A DNA stretch of 20,931 bases from Priapulus caudatus (GCF_000485595.1 NW_014578071.1:77041-97971); one strand, 5' to 3'; shown: positions 9,171 through 17,310, counted from the first letter of the stretch. Numbers and translations: made by a program. The notes: generated by a model not told the origin, from the letters alone.

Positions 9171-9343
9171 CTATTATTACTATTATTATTATTAATATTG
9201 TTGTTATTGGTATTGTTATTGTTATTGTTATTAATATTATTATTTTTATTGTTAGTGTTATTCTTATTCTATTTGTTATTGTTATTGTTATTGTTTTTAT
9301 TGTTATTATTATTATTATTGTTGTTGTTGTTGTTGTTGCTCTT

Positions 9344-9374
<31 letters not shown>

Positions 9375-9393
9375 TTATTATTATTATTATTAT
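9171..9393 (+). repeat. Compound TTN trinucleotide array (TTA, TTG, TTC blocks)
   Basis: The array moves through TTA/TTG mixtures, a pure TTA block, about six TTG (to about 9338), about eleven TTC (9341-9372), then TTA to about 9393. Only the third position changes between blocks. Leu- and Asn/Lys-rich frames are repeat translations. The TTC block is the complement of GAA, a class known to form triplexes when long. Confidence 0.95.
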
Positions 9394-9896
9394 AATACGT
9401 GATCGTGGTTACCGTTTTTGCCGAGTTGTTTGAGTTGTTGCTGTCGCTGTCATTGTCATTACTGTTATTACTGATATTCGTCATAACCTTTACACAATCA
9501 AAGATATTTGCAACAGAACACTGTGTTGCTACACTCGTACCGAATCAGCGAATCTTCGTTATTTCGCTATCAGGAGCCTATAACAAGCAATATTTAGATA
9601 TGACACGCGGCTGCCCTTTCCATTAGTCGGCAGATGATATTACTGAAAGCGGCGCATAGCGAACTCCCGCTTTGATGTCAGTCGTCTGCATGCCCCTCGG
9701 GTCATCCTTCCCCCTCAGGCCCCGTAGACGGCTGCGCATATCCACGTCGGCAACACTGACACAGACGGCATCTGTCAATGGGAGACCGAGGGGGACAAGA
9801 GATCGCACGGACACGCAGTGAGCAGAACGCTGATCACCGTCACAGATGAGATGTTGGGAGAAGGAAATTCGGGGATGCTCTCTTTAAATATATTTC
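9394..9896. other. Unique sequence, no gene seen
   Basis: A short TTG/CTG trinucleotide-like patch continues to about 9470. The rest is non-repetitive. Frames of about 63 codons occur on each strand without recognisable motifs. Confidence 0.45.
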
Positions 9897-9979
9897 TCTC
9901 TCAGTGTCGTTCTTTTTCTTTCTTTCTTTCTCTCTCTCTCTCTCTCTGTCTGTGTGTGCGCGCGCGCGCGTGTGTGTGT
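9897..9979. repeat. TCTT/TC tract leading into (TG)(CG)(TG) Z-DNA-type run
   Basis: TTTC units pass into TCTCTC, then 9951-9979 reads TG repeats, seven CG steps and TG repeats again without a break in purine-pyrimidine alternation. The inner right arm begins directly after it at 9981. Confidence 0.9.
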
Positions 9980-10156
9980 AATATATCAACGTACCGACGA
10001 ACGCACGGCCAATCATCTGCCGACGTCATAGCGGCGGCACTGTCGGCGGCCCGTGCGCGCAGTAATTGTCGCCCCCTGCACATTTACACATCTGGGGAGG
10101 TCGTCCTTTGAAGGTTTTCATCTTCACGTGTATTCGCGCGTAAACCAATGAAAATC

Positions 10157-10216
10157 ATAGAGAGACCGCGTAAAGAATAGAGAGACCGCATAGCGAATAG
10201 AGAGAGAGACCGCAGC
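10157..10216 (-). repeat. 20-bp minisatellite, three copies, conserved in both inner arms
   Basis: Units beginning ATAGAGAGACCGC start at 10157, 10177 and 10197. The reverse complement of the same three-unit array lies near 6900-6955 in the left arm, so the tandem array predates the inverted duplication. Confidence 0.75.
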
Positions 10217-10448
10217 GCCTGATCACAGCATGCATCATTGTGTAAATCGTCATTATAATAACGTAGAGGGATATTTTATACTTAATGATGCGATGTAGCA
10301 GAAGCCAGTTTATATCAGACGTAATCGTGTTGCTAATGAGCTGCTGATCGTCATACGATGCACGCTGTGAAAGCAGCACATTCGGAGAGAGCACAGGTTC
10401 GTGAAACAACAACATTGACAAGTCTATGAAACAAAGAATTATGCTGTC

Positions 10449-10925
10449 TACTTCTAAACCTAATCCTACCCCTAACCCTAACCCTAACCCTATTCAACCC
10501 TTAACCCTATACCTAACCGTACACCTAACCAAAACTCTAACCTTAACTCTCACCATAACCCTAACCCTACTTCTAACCCTACCCCTAACCATTACTCCAA
10601 CTATAACAATAACCCTAATCCTGCCCCTAACCCTACCCTTAATGTTAAACCTAACCCTAATCATAACCCTGGCCCTACCCTTAACCATACCCATAACCCG
10701 ACCCCTAACCTTACCCCTAACCATAACCATAACCCGAACCCTACCACTAGCCATAACCCTACAACTATTGTTAAACCTAACGCGAATCCTAACCCTACCC
10801 CTAGTCCTAACCATACACCTAATGCCAAACATAACCCTAGTCCCAACCCTAGCCCTAACCCTAACACTAACCCGAACCTTAGCCCTACCCCTAACACTAA
10901 GCCTAACCATAACCCCAACCGCAAA
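10449..10925 (-). repeat. Degenerate telomeric array, C-rich strand up
   Basis: CCCTAA-like units, near perfect at 10470-10492 and increasingly variable after that. Mirrors the G-rich array 6228-6682 and shares its private variants. On the plus strand the two arrays point toward each other (TTAGGG-type on the left, CCCTAA-type on the right), about 3.8 kb apart. The 190-codon frame across it is a Leu/Thr/Pro repeat translation. Confidence 0.92.
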
Positions 10926-11337
10926 TTACCTATCCAAACATGTAGCATTATACTTAGAGTTTATCACCAGTGAAACCAGGACTATGCTAGAATTGTAACG
11001 CAGCCGCGCATAAGTGCAGCTTATACTACTAACTATAAACGTATAGCTATTTCATAAGTTATTTATAAGCTTTCAAACAGGACGCGTCTGTGTGGCAGAG
11101 GATCTCCTACTCGTAACTACTGGCGCTACTCGTCCGACTATCACTGATTTATCACAAACAGCATGAATACGATAGATTTAGAACCGTTGTCGCGTCTGGC
11201 ATTTCGGTAATAATGAAGTAGTTTGGCATAACGCCGGGACGCTAGCTGCGGTATAAAAGTCGATAACAATAGTAACTAGAGCCCTCGGAAAGCACAGACC
11301 TCCGCCAAGGCAGCTCAATTCTCTCACTGTGAAAAAA

Positions 11338-12340
11338 TGCATAATCTTTGCAAAATACGATTTCTCTCGGGAGATATTGCGCATGCGCGCGCACCGTGTA
11401 AGGCGTGCCGTGCCGTCTTAGGCAAACTTCATAATATAGCTTGCTAAGGGAAAGAGGGGATGGGAGACTAAGGAAAGGCGGCAGGGAAGATAGCTGGGGG
11501 GCGGTAGAAGAAGAAGGAGGCTGAGCGAGGGACAGGGGAGGCAAGGGAAAGGACGCGAAGGCATAAAGTAGGTGTTTTGTACCCTACATGCTAAGGCGCT
11601 CTCCTAATTGTAAACACATGTCAACTGATAAAAGTTTAATAAGGAAATCTATGCTGGGATACCCTCTAACCGTTTTAAATGCATATTCATCACAAAATAT
11701 AACTCCTCTGGTGAGATATTGTGCATGCGCTAACGCATCAACGTAGCCAGATTGTGTACTGGCTGGTATACGCAGCGGGGACCTTACATGCAAAGTCTTC
11801 CTCTATTTCTTAAATGATGTCAACTGATGAAATGTTATCATATAAATCTATGCTAGGATAACTCCTCTTCATTTTAAATGCATAACCTTTGCAAAATACG
11901 ATTTCTCACGGAAAATATTGCGCATGCGCGCGCACCGTGTTAGACGTGCAGTGCCGTTTGAGGCAAACTTCACAATATAGCTTGCTGCGGGGGAGAGGGG
12001 ATGGGAGACTGAGGAAAAGCGGCAGGAAAGATAGCTGGGGGCTGTAGAAGAAGAAGGAGGCTGAGCGAGAGACAGGGAAAGCAAGGGAAAGGACGCGAGG
12101 GCATAAAGTAAGTGTTTTGTACCCTACATGCTAGGGCGCGCACCTATTTATAAACACAGGTCTACTGATGAAAGTTTATTAGGGAAATCTATGCTGACAT
12201 ATCCCCTAACCATTTTAAATGCATATTCATCACAAAATATAACTCCTCTGGTGAGATATTGCGCATGCGCTAACACACTAACTTAGCCAGATTGTATACT
12301 TGCTGGTATACGCATCGGAGACCTTACATGCAAGGTCTTT
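11338..12340 (+). repeat. 541-bp tandem duplication built of two related half-units
   Basis: TGCATAAYCTTTGCAAAATA begins copy 1 (11338) and copy 2 (11879). ACCTTACATGCAARGTCTT recurs 540 bp apart (near 11780 and 12320). Each copy contains two related cores, AAAATA...ATATTG(C/T)GCATGCGC, giving four cores at about 11378, 11720, 11919 and 12260, spaced about 342, 199 and 341. A leading block (TCAACTGAT...AAATCTATGCT...TTTTAAATGCATA) precedes three of the four cores. This is a short dimeric satellite-like array. No coding capacity is evident. Confidence 0.9.
11378..11389. promoter_or_regulatory. NRF1-type palindromic site (first of the repeated sites)
   Basis: TGCGCATGCGCG matches the established NRF1/EWG consensus YGCGCAYGCGCR. 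The same 12 bases recur at 11919-11930. TGCGCATGCGC followed by T is at 12260-12270, and a one-base variant is at 11720-11730. Binding is an inference from the motif alone, and no transcription unit is seen nearby. Confidence 0.3.
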
Positions 12341-12409
12341 CGAACAAGACAATCGCCAGTGCAGCACTCGGTAAGTTATTAGTAGCACGTTATAGTGCTG
12401 CCGGCGTTA

Positions 12410-12580
12410 TATTTGTATGACGGGGGCCTAAGGCCATCTATATAGAATTGTAATAATAGAATAGTGTATGATGGGGGGCACAATGCCACATATATAGTAT
12501 TTGTATGACGGGGGCCTTAGGCCACCTATATAGTATTGTAATAATAGTGTATGCTGTCGGCCCAAGGTCACATATATAGT
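12410..12580 (+). repeat. 88-bp tandem repeat of two degenerate monomers, with GGCCTNAGGCC near-palindromes
   Basis: TATTTGTATGACGGGGGCCT begins at 12410 and again at 12498. Each 88-bp copy contains two related monomers, GGGGGC...GCCACATATATAGTA being the shorter one. GGGGGCCTAAGGCCA (12422) and GGGGGCCTTAGGCCA (12510) have near-palindromic centres. The same GGGGGCC(C)TAGGCC theme appears once at 15047-15063. Confidence 0.8.
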
Positions 12581-12590
12581 AATTGCGGTG

Positions 12591-12840
12591 TTGCTCTATT
12601 TTACGTGCGCGCTCTCATTCATTCTTTAACTATTTTCCTATTTTACTCTCTCTTTGATTCTTTTTTGTTTCTACCCACTCTTTCTTTTGCCTTCACGCTC
12701 GGTCTGACTATCCCACCTCTCTCAGTGTCTCTATCCCCCGGACTTTTATTAGCACTGTTAACGACGTAGCCTGCTCGTTGCAAATTAATGGCTCCGGTGG
12801 GATTCACACGGCATTTCAGCCTGTCGATCCATTCTAGCGC
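12591..12840. other. TC-leaning spacer, no gene seen
   Basis: Pyrimidine-rich at 12605-12740 (CTCTCTTTG, TTTCTTTTGCC). It lies in the mirrored place of the GA-rich tract 4253-4441, next to the trinucleotide array in both cases. Confidence 0.5.
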
Positions 12841-13252
12841 CAGCAGCAGTAGCAGCAACAGCAGTAGATCCGCTGCCGCGGAAGCGGCAGCAACAGCAGC
12901 AGAAATACCAGCAGTAGCAGTAGTTCTACCGGCAGCAGCAGTAGCAGCAGCAGCAACAACAATAACACCAGTAGCAGCAGCAGCAGCAACAACAACAGCC
13001 ACAAAATTAGTGTCTACCACCAGCAGCAACAGTAACAGCGTCAGCAACAGCAGCAGTATCATCATCATCAACATCATCATCATCATCATCATCATTATCA
13101 CCAGCTGCAGCAGTAGCCGTAATAGCAGCAGCAGCAGCAGCAGTAGCAGCATCAGCATCAGCAGCAGCAGCAGCAGTAGCAGCAGCAGTAGTAATAATAG
13201 TAGCAGTAATAGCAGCAGCAGCAGTAGCAGCAGTAGAAGCAGCAGCAGTAGA

Positions 13253-13299
<47 letters not shown>

Positions 13300-13375
13300 C
13301 AGCAGTATCGGCAGTATCAGCAGCAGCAGTAGTAATAGTAGTAGCAGTAATAGAAACAGCAGCAGTAGCAGCAGT

Positions 13376-13406
<31 letters not shown>

Positions 13407-13434
13407 ACAGCAGCAGCAACAACAGCAGCAGCAG
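12841..13434 (+). repeat. Long compound CAG/TAG array with a CAT block
   Basis: Nearly 600 bases of CAG units with frequent CAGTAG, CAACAG and GTAGCAGC variants, and a CAT block at about 13057-13102. The CAG frame is full of TAG stops. The only open plus frame reads the array as Ser/Asn, and the opposite strand is open as poly-Leu and as Ala-rich frames, which is expected of the triplets and not evidence of a gene. Positions 13084-13105 are an exact reverse complement of 4203-4224. Confidence 0.95.
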
Positions 13435-14713
13435 TTTCTCGTCCCGAGCAGGCGATGAGCAGGCCGTGTGTATGTATACACACTCTATCAGCGCCTCTAT
13501 CACATAGTAATGAGCCAGAGACGCGGCGGCATGTCTATTATGTTTTAATTGCGAGCGACGTGTGCTAACACCACTCGGTCGTTCTCATCAGCAGTTAAGC
13601 TCGCCCTTGACTTTCCTCATCGTCAGCACTTCACGCTATCAGGCGCCATGTTGTTTTTACCACCCCCGCCACCCACCCACCACGACCACCACACCCTTAT
13701 TCGCTGCTCTGTGGGCGCCTAGCCGCGGGTACGTATTAACATTGCGTTGCTGATGCTCGGGTGGCGTCCCCTCTCGGGCGATTACACCAGCGCCGTGTGC
13801 AATTAGACGGATAATCGTCGGATATTAGCTCCGTCGTTATGTCACGGCTCTAGGCGCTAGAACGAAGCGTGACTCACTAGCGCGTTAAGTTTCGGGTTTA
13901 TCGTTTTGTTGTTCATCTTCGTGTAGTTTTTTTTGCTAGGCTAGCGCAAGTGCTACGCACCAGGCGCATCTAATGAACGCCCGCGGTTCCAAGGCTCCAA
14001 TCGTGGCGCGAATTCTCTATTAGTCATGTCCACCGTTCACACGCCGATATTGAGATAAATGTTCTTATTTCGCTGGTTCATAAATTGCTAATAAAGTAAG
14101 ATGCTTTTTGTCTGACAGTATCTAGAGCAGATATAGTCATTTTATGTCCTTCAGCGTATGAATCAATAACTAAAAGTTTAACTGTCATAATAATTTCCGA
14201 CTTTGAAAGAAAGTATATCAGTATATTACGTAGCAAATACGTTAGGGTTAGGGTAGTAAATGTTCCTTGTAGTTCTAGACGTAAGATGTGCAGAAGAATG
14301 TCAATTCACGGGCAGTCACGCAATCAGGATGTCAAATCACCAACAAACTTGGTTTTTGATCGATTTTCATTTATCAGTGCCGATGTAATTATTAACACAC
14401 TCACGTAGCACAACGGGCATGCCTCGCTAGCCAATCCGTGTTACCCTAGGACGTTCTAAAACCGATGCTTAGCAAGAAAGTGCCATAAGCTAACATTGGC
14501 GTACACGTGTGAAAAACTGTGAGTTTCGCCGACCTATAGCAACAATCTCCAAGGGGGCGTGGTTATCTCGCTATGACTGAAAGGTCAACTAAGCATGTCC
14601 AGTCATCCAAATCTAATTAGTTCTCGACGTCGGATGATTTGCCGTTTCGCCTACGATAAGGCAGTGTCAATGTTCATCCGCTTGACTCTCACGCGCATCT
14701 AATTGCTGTCCCA
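13435..14713. other. Unique sequence, no gene seen
   Basis: About 1.3 kb of mostly non-repetitive sequence. A C-rich patch (CACCCACCCACCACG) lies at 13660-13690, a poly-T run near 13927-13934, and a short TTAGGG stretch at 14241-14256. No frame above about 65 codons has any recognisable feature, and no splice or promoter model could be supported. Confidence 0.5.
14241..14256 (+). repeat. Short interstitial TTAGGG stretch
   Basis: GTTAGGGTTAGGGTAG is two and a half telomeric units in otherwise unique sequence. In the large inverted repeat it occupies the mirrored position of 3015-3094 and has the matching strand, but its flanks do not match. Confidence 0.6.
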
Positions 14714-14780
14714 ACCATAGAAATAATATAGATAACCTATCTATATCTAATATAATATATATCTATATTATTTCTATGGT
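14714..14780. other. 67-base hairpin with 21-bp perfect arms, possible MITE remnant
   Basis: ACCATAGAAATAATATAGATA (14714-14734; its first 20 bases are the core) is the exact reverse complement of 14760-14780. The 25-base centre is AT-rich and itself partly self-complementary (TATCTATATCTAATATAATA). No clear target-site duplication flanks it, so transposon origin is only possible. An unassigned 96-codon frame starts 16 bases downstream. Confidence 0.75.
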
Positions 14781-15967
14781 CCTAACATTGACGCCATGTT
14801 AAGTGACCTTGCTAGACTGACCCCGCTACACCGAATCTTCACGCTGCTGAGCCTGGTTGCGAGTTCGTCCGGTGAATGTCGCCGACGTGCAGAGTCAGTC
14901 TATGCAGCGAATGCCCTTCACGGACGCGCGCGCGCCGAACAGGGCAACAATAGCAAATTCCCGTCGAAAGCGCGTCTGCTAAGTTGTTTACGGCGCGGCA
15001 ACGCTCGATCAGCTGCATCACTTGCACGGTGTATTATTGCGCCAGCGGGGGCCCTAGGCCCCCGGTGGCTTAAGGCCACACTTTGATGTGGATATCTGTC
15101 CACTGCTATAAATTATTTAGAAAAATGTTCTTTTATCATTCGCTTGCACCTGTTATCACGAAACGTATAATGTTTACATAATATAACATGAGTATTTTTC
15201 CCTGTGCTTACGTATTTTTTGTATCTATTTACAAAAAGAGATAATGATATACGGTAGTGCAGTATCTTCCCATGGCTGCCTAGCTCGCCTGAGGTAGGGC
15301 AGAATCAGCAGTATAGTCTGATCCTAGTCGCCATGCGTTAGGCGACTGACATCTAGCTTTAATAGTGCCACTCGGCAAAAATAATCTAGCATAATTATTT
15401 TCAGCTCGTAAAATTCAATTCTTACGTAGGTCTATAGGATCCTGCTGAGAATTTACTAGTAGTCTGCTCACATCGGTCCGCTCGAGTTCATATCGCGTAG
15501 CACTTGATAAATTACACTATAGCGTTTCAATGCACGATTAATCTTTTTTTAATACTGACATATATCACCAAGAGCGTATTAAGAGGCGTATACCTTTTTA
15601 ATACGCTCTTGATAGCACTGAGCATGGGTAGTCACATGGAATTGTCACCTATGCTCATTGGCCACTATATATGATCATGACACATGCTACACTACATGTC
15701 TATTTCAACGTCTATAAGAATACTGCGCAAGGCCTGTTAAGGCATGACGCGCAGGGATAGAGTACATGTATGAACTACATATATAGGTGGGGAGATATAC
15801 TGACTTACCTTTGGGCAACTGCAGAGGTGTCGAGTATTTGGCTGAATCGCCGCACATCAATGCTCTGTCGACGACTGTGGGGAGAAGAAAGGCACTGTGT
15901 TAGCCGGATAAACGTATACAAAGCTTGCTATGGTATTGTGCAGCCTTTTAGTATATATTTATAAGAT
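14781..15967. other. Unique sequence with small inverted repeats, no gene seen
   Basis: The first 300 bases are GC-rich and contain the near-palindromes GGGGGCCCTAGGCCCCC (15047-15063) and GTGGCTTAAGGCCAC (15065-15079). From 15085 to 15260 the sequence is AT-rich. A hairpin AGTCGCC...GGCGACT lies at 15326-15347, and an AAGAGC-ended inverted repeat at 15569-15611. The 96-codon frame at 14796-15086 overlaps equally open frames on the other strand and shows no domain. Confidence 0.5.
15569..15611. other. AAGAGC-ended inverted repeat, possible relative of the MITE-like element
   Basis: CAAGAGCGTATTAA (15569-15582) and TTAATACGCTCTTG (15598-15611) are exact reverse complements. The ends share AAGAGC/GCTCTT with the element at 2893-2954. 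The bases outside, TATATCACC and GATAGCACT when set by the AAGAG end, agree at six of nine positions, which could be a decayed 9-bp duplication or chance. Confidence 0.4.
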
Positions 15968-16644
15968 GTTATGCGAGCATTTTCCGACGTTGAGTTAAAG
16001 GTTCCGACTACAATCTATAAATTGCTTAAAATACACTACGGGCAATTAGTGTTAGGCGCCCACCGTCCCCTCCAGATAAGTTGTGAAAAGGTTTGGCACT
16101 AAACTAATACCCATAAGGGACATGCTATTCATTTTCTTTTTTTTTTGTTAGAGGTTAGTGGTTGCTGCATAGTTTGATTCGCTCATATCGCAGGACATGG
16201 CTGTCGTGTTTGTTGCTGAACGAAATGACGAAAATGTTATTTAACCGCGTCATCCTCCTTAGGCATAGAGCACATCAAGCAATACAGGAGCAGGCGCGAT
16301 TGAAAAACTAATTAGTATACGATATAACTTGGCGAATTACGAGATACTATATATACGCACGTACGAAATAATTTTACGGGTCCATCAGAGGATGACAGAT
16401 TGTTATAGCAATTAAAACGGATGCTCGTCGGGCAGTTTCCGCTGCTCTCCTTAAGCTGCTCGCGTCCTGCCACCGTGATTAAGGAGGGAGAGAATTTCCC
16501 CACTGACACCGTCCCAAACGACCCCCCTCCCTCTACTTCTTCCCCCTTACTCTCCCTCTTACTCCCGGCCATTACCACTCCCCCTACCTCAGCCTTAATT
16601 GGTGAGGGGCACAGCACTGACCAACGACGATTTACTAACAAGTA
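15968..16644 (-). repeat. Outer right arm of the large inverted repeat
   Basis: Reverse complement of 403-1045, starting at GTTATGCGAGCATTTTCC and ending near CTAACAAGT. It carries a few insertions relative to the left arm (a T-run at 16137-16147; extra bases near 16440-16470). A minus-strand frame of 191 codons (16312-16887) covers it. The left copy keeps part of this frame but breaks it with a TAA, and no domain is recognised, so it is not called as a gene. Confidence 0.9.
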
Positions 16645-16647
16645 ACG

Positions 16648-16731
16648 AAAGGCGGCGACGGAGGAAGGGAGGAGGAGGAGGGGAAAGAGGGGAGGGGGGA
16701 GCGGAGAGGAAGGGGAGGAGGCCCCCGGGGG
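16648..16731 (+). repeat. GGA-rich purine tract, G-quadruplex capable, ending in CCCCCGGGGG
   Basis: Runs of GGAGG, GGGG and GGGGGG lie directly outside the outer right arm. A perfect 10-bp palindrome CCCCCGGGGG occupies 16722-16731. The corresponding place outside the left arm has no such tract. Confidence 0.75.
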
Positions 16732-16784
16732 ACAGCAATTGGCGCAGGCCCGCACGCGGACCATCCACCAACACACTTCCCTCT

Positions 16785-17310
16785 CAGGTGCGAGCGAATC
16801 ACTCACTAATTTCTCGGACGTCTCACGAGACTTATAGTTAAGACGTAGTTCAGGTGCGTGGCTGAGAAATCTAGGTGAGAGAGTCATGCAAGAAACTCAG
16901 GTGTGAGAGACTCAGGTGGGAGCCTCAGGTGTATGAGATCCAGGTAAACGATCTAGGTGCAATATTCAGGTGAGCGATCTAGATGGGAGACTCAGGTTGA
17001 TGAGATTCAGGTGAGCGATCTAGGTGCATGGAATATTCAGGTGAGCGATCTAGGTGGGAGCCTCAGGTGTATGAGATCCAGGTAAACGATCTAAGGGGAA
17101 GATTTAGGTGAGCGATCTAGGTGGGAGCCTCAGGTGTATGAGATCCAGGTAAACGATCTAAGGGGAAGATTTAGGTGAGGGGCATCTAGGTGGAAGGCCA
17201 CAGGTGTATGAGAGACTCTGGTAAAAATATAGGTGAGAGACTTAGGCGAGAGACCCAGATGAGAGATCTAGATGAGGGACTCAGGTGTGAGAGATCCAGG
17301 TGAGGCCCAT
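16785..17310 (+). repeat. CAGGTG minisatellite with 67-bp higher-order unit
   Basis: Irregular units of about 14-17 bases built around (T/C)(T/C)CAGGTG, GATCTAGGTG and GAGAGACT. CAGGTG occurs 13 times between 16785 and 17302, and CAGGTAAACG three times. Two adjacent 67-bp copies (17041-17107 and 17108-17174) are identical, showing recent higher-order duplication on top of an older degenerate array. CAGGTG is both an E-box and a good 5' splice-donor core; whether either matters here is unknown. Confidence 0.9.

Larger units (their letters stand above)
9981..11338 (-). repeat. Inner right arm of the large inverted repeat
   Basis: Reverse complement of 5831-7132 along its full length, with substitutions and indels. 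ATATATCAACGT at 9981 matches the end of the left arm, the telomeric array lies in the mirrored place, and the match ends in CTCACTGTGAAAAA at 11325-11338. It runs straight into the 541-bp tandem duplication, which the left arm lacks. Confidence 0.93.

Noticed and set aside
7028-10083. Similar short peptides beginning MCRGR in both inner arms (7028 plus strand; 10083 minus strand)
   Set aside because: The similarity follows from DNA homology of the arms. The frames slip relative to each other within about ten codons and then run into unrelated repeats.
10426-10998. 190-codon Leu/Thr/Pro frame
   Set aside because: It is the translation of degenerate CCCTAA repeats.
12643-13507. Long open frames on both strands (239-286 codons; Ser/Asn-rich, poly-Leu, Ala-rich)
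   Set aside because: They translate the CAG/TAG/CAT array in different phases. Several frames are open at once on both strands, the CAG frame itself is full of TAG stops, and no non-repeat domain is present.
14796-15086. 96-codon non-repetitive frame (the best non-simple candidate on the plus strand)
   Set aside because: Two frames on the opposite strand are also open over the same GC-rich stretch. No domain, signal or splice context is recognisable, so a gene cannot be supported.
15290-15300. TGAGGTAG, the let-7 microRNA seed
   Set aside because: Only the eight-base seed matches, the following bases do not fit the rest of let-7, and no proper precursor hairpin is formed.
16312-16887. 191-codon minus-strand frame across the outer right arm
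   Set aside because: The homologous left arm breaks the frame with a TAA and indels, and no domain is recognised. Conservation is at the DNA level over the whole arm, not specific to a reading frame.
16785-17310. CAGGTG array as a CRISPR array or a series of real exons
   Set aside because: The units are short and irregular with no spacers of constant length, and no exon-like open segments lie between the donor-like motifs. It is treated as a minisatellite.
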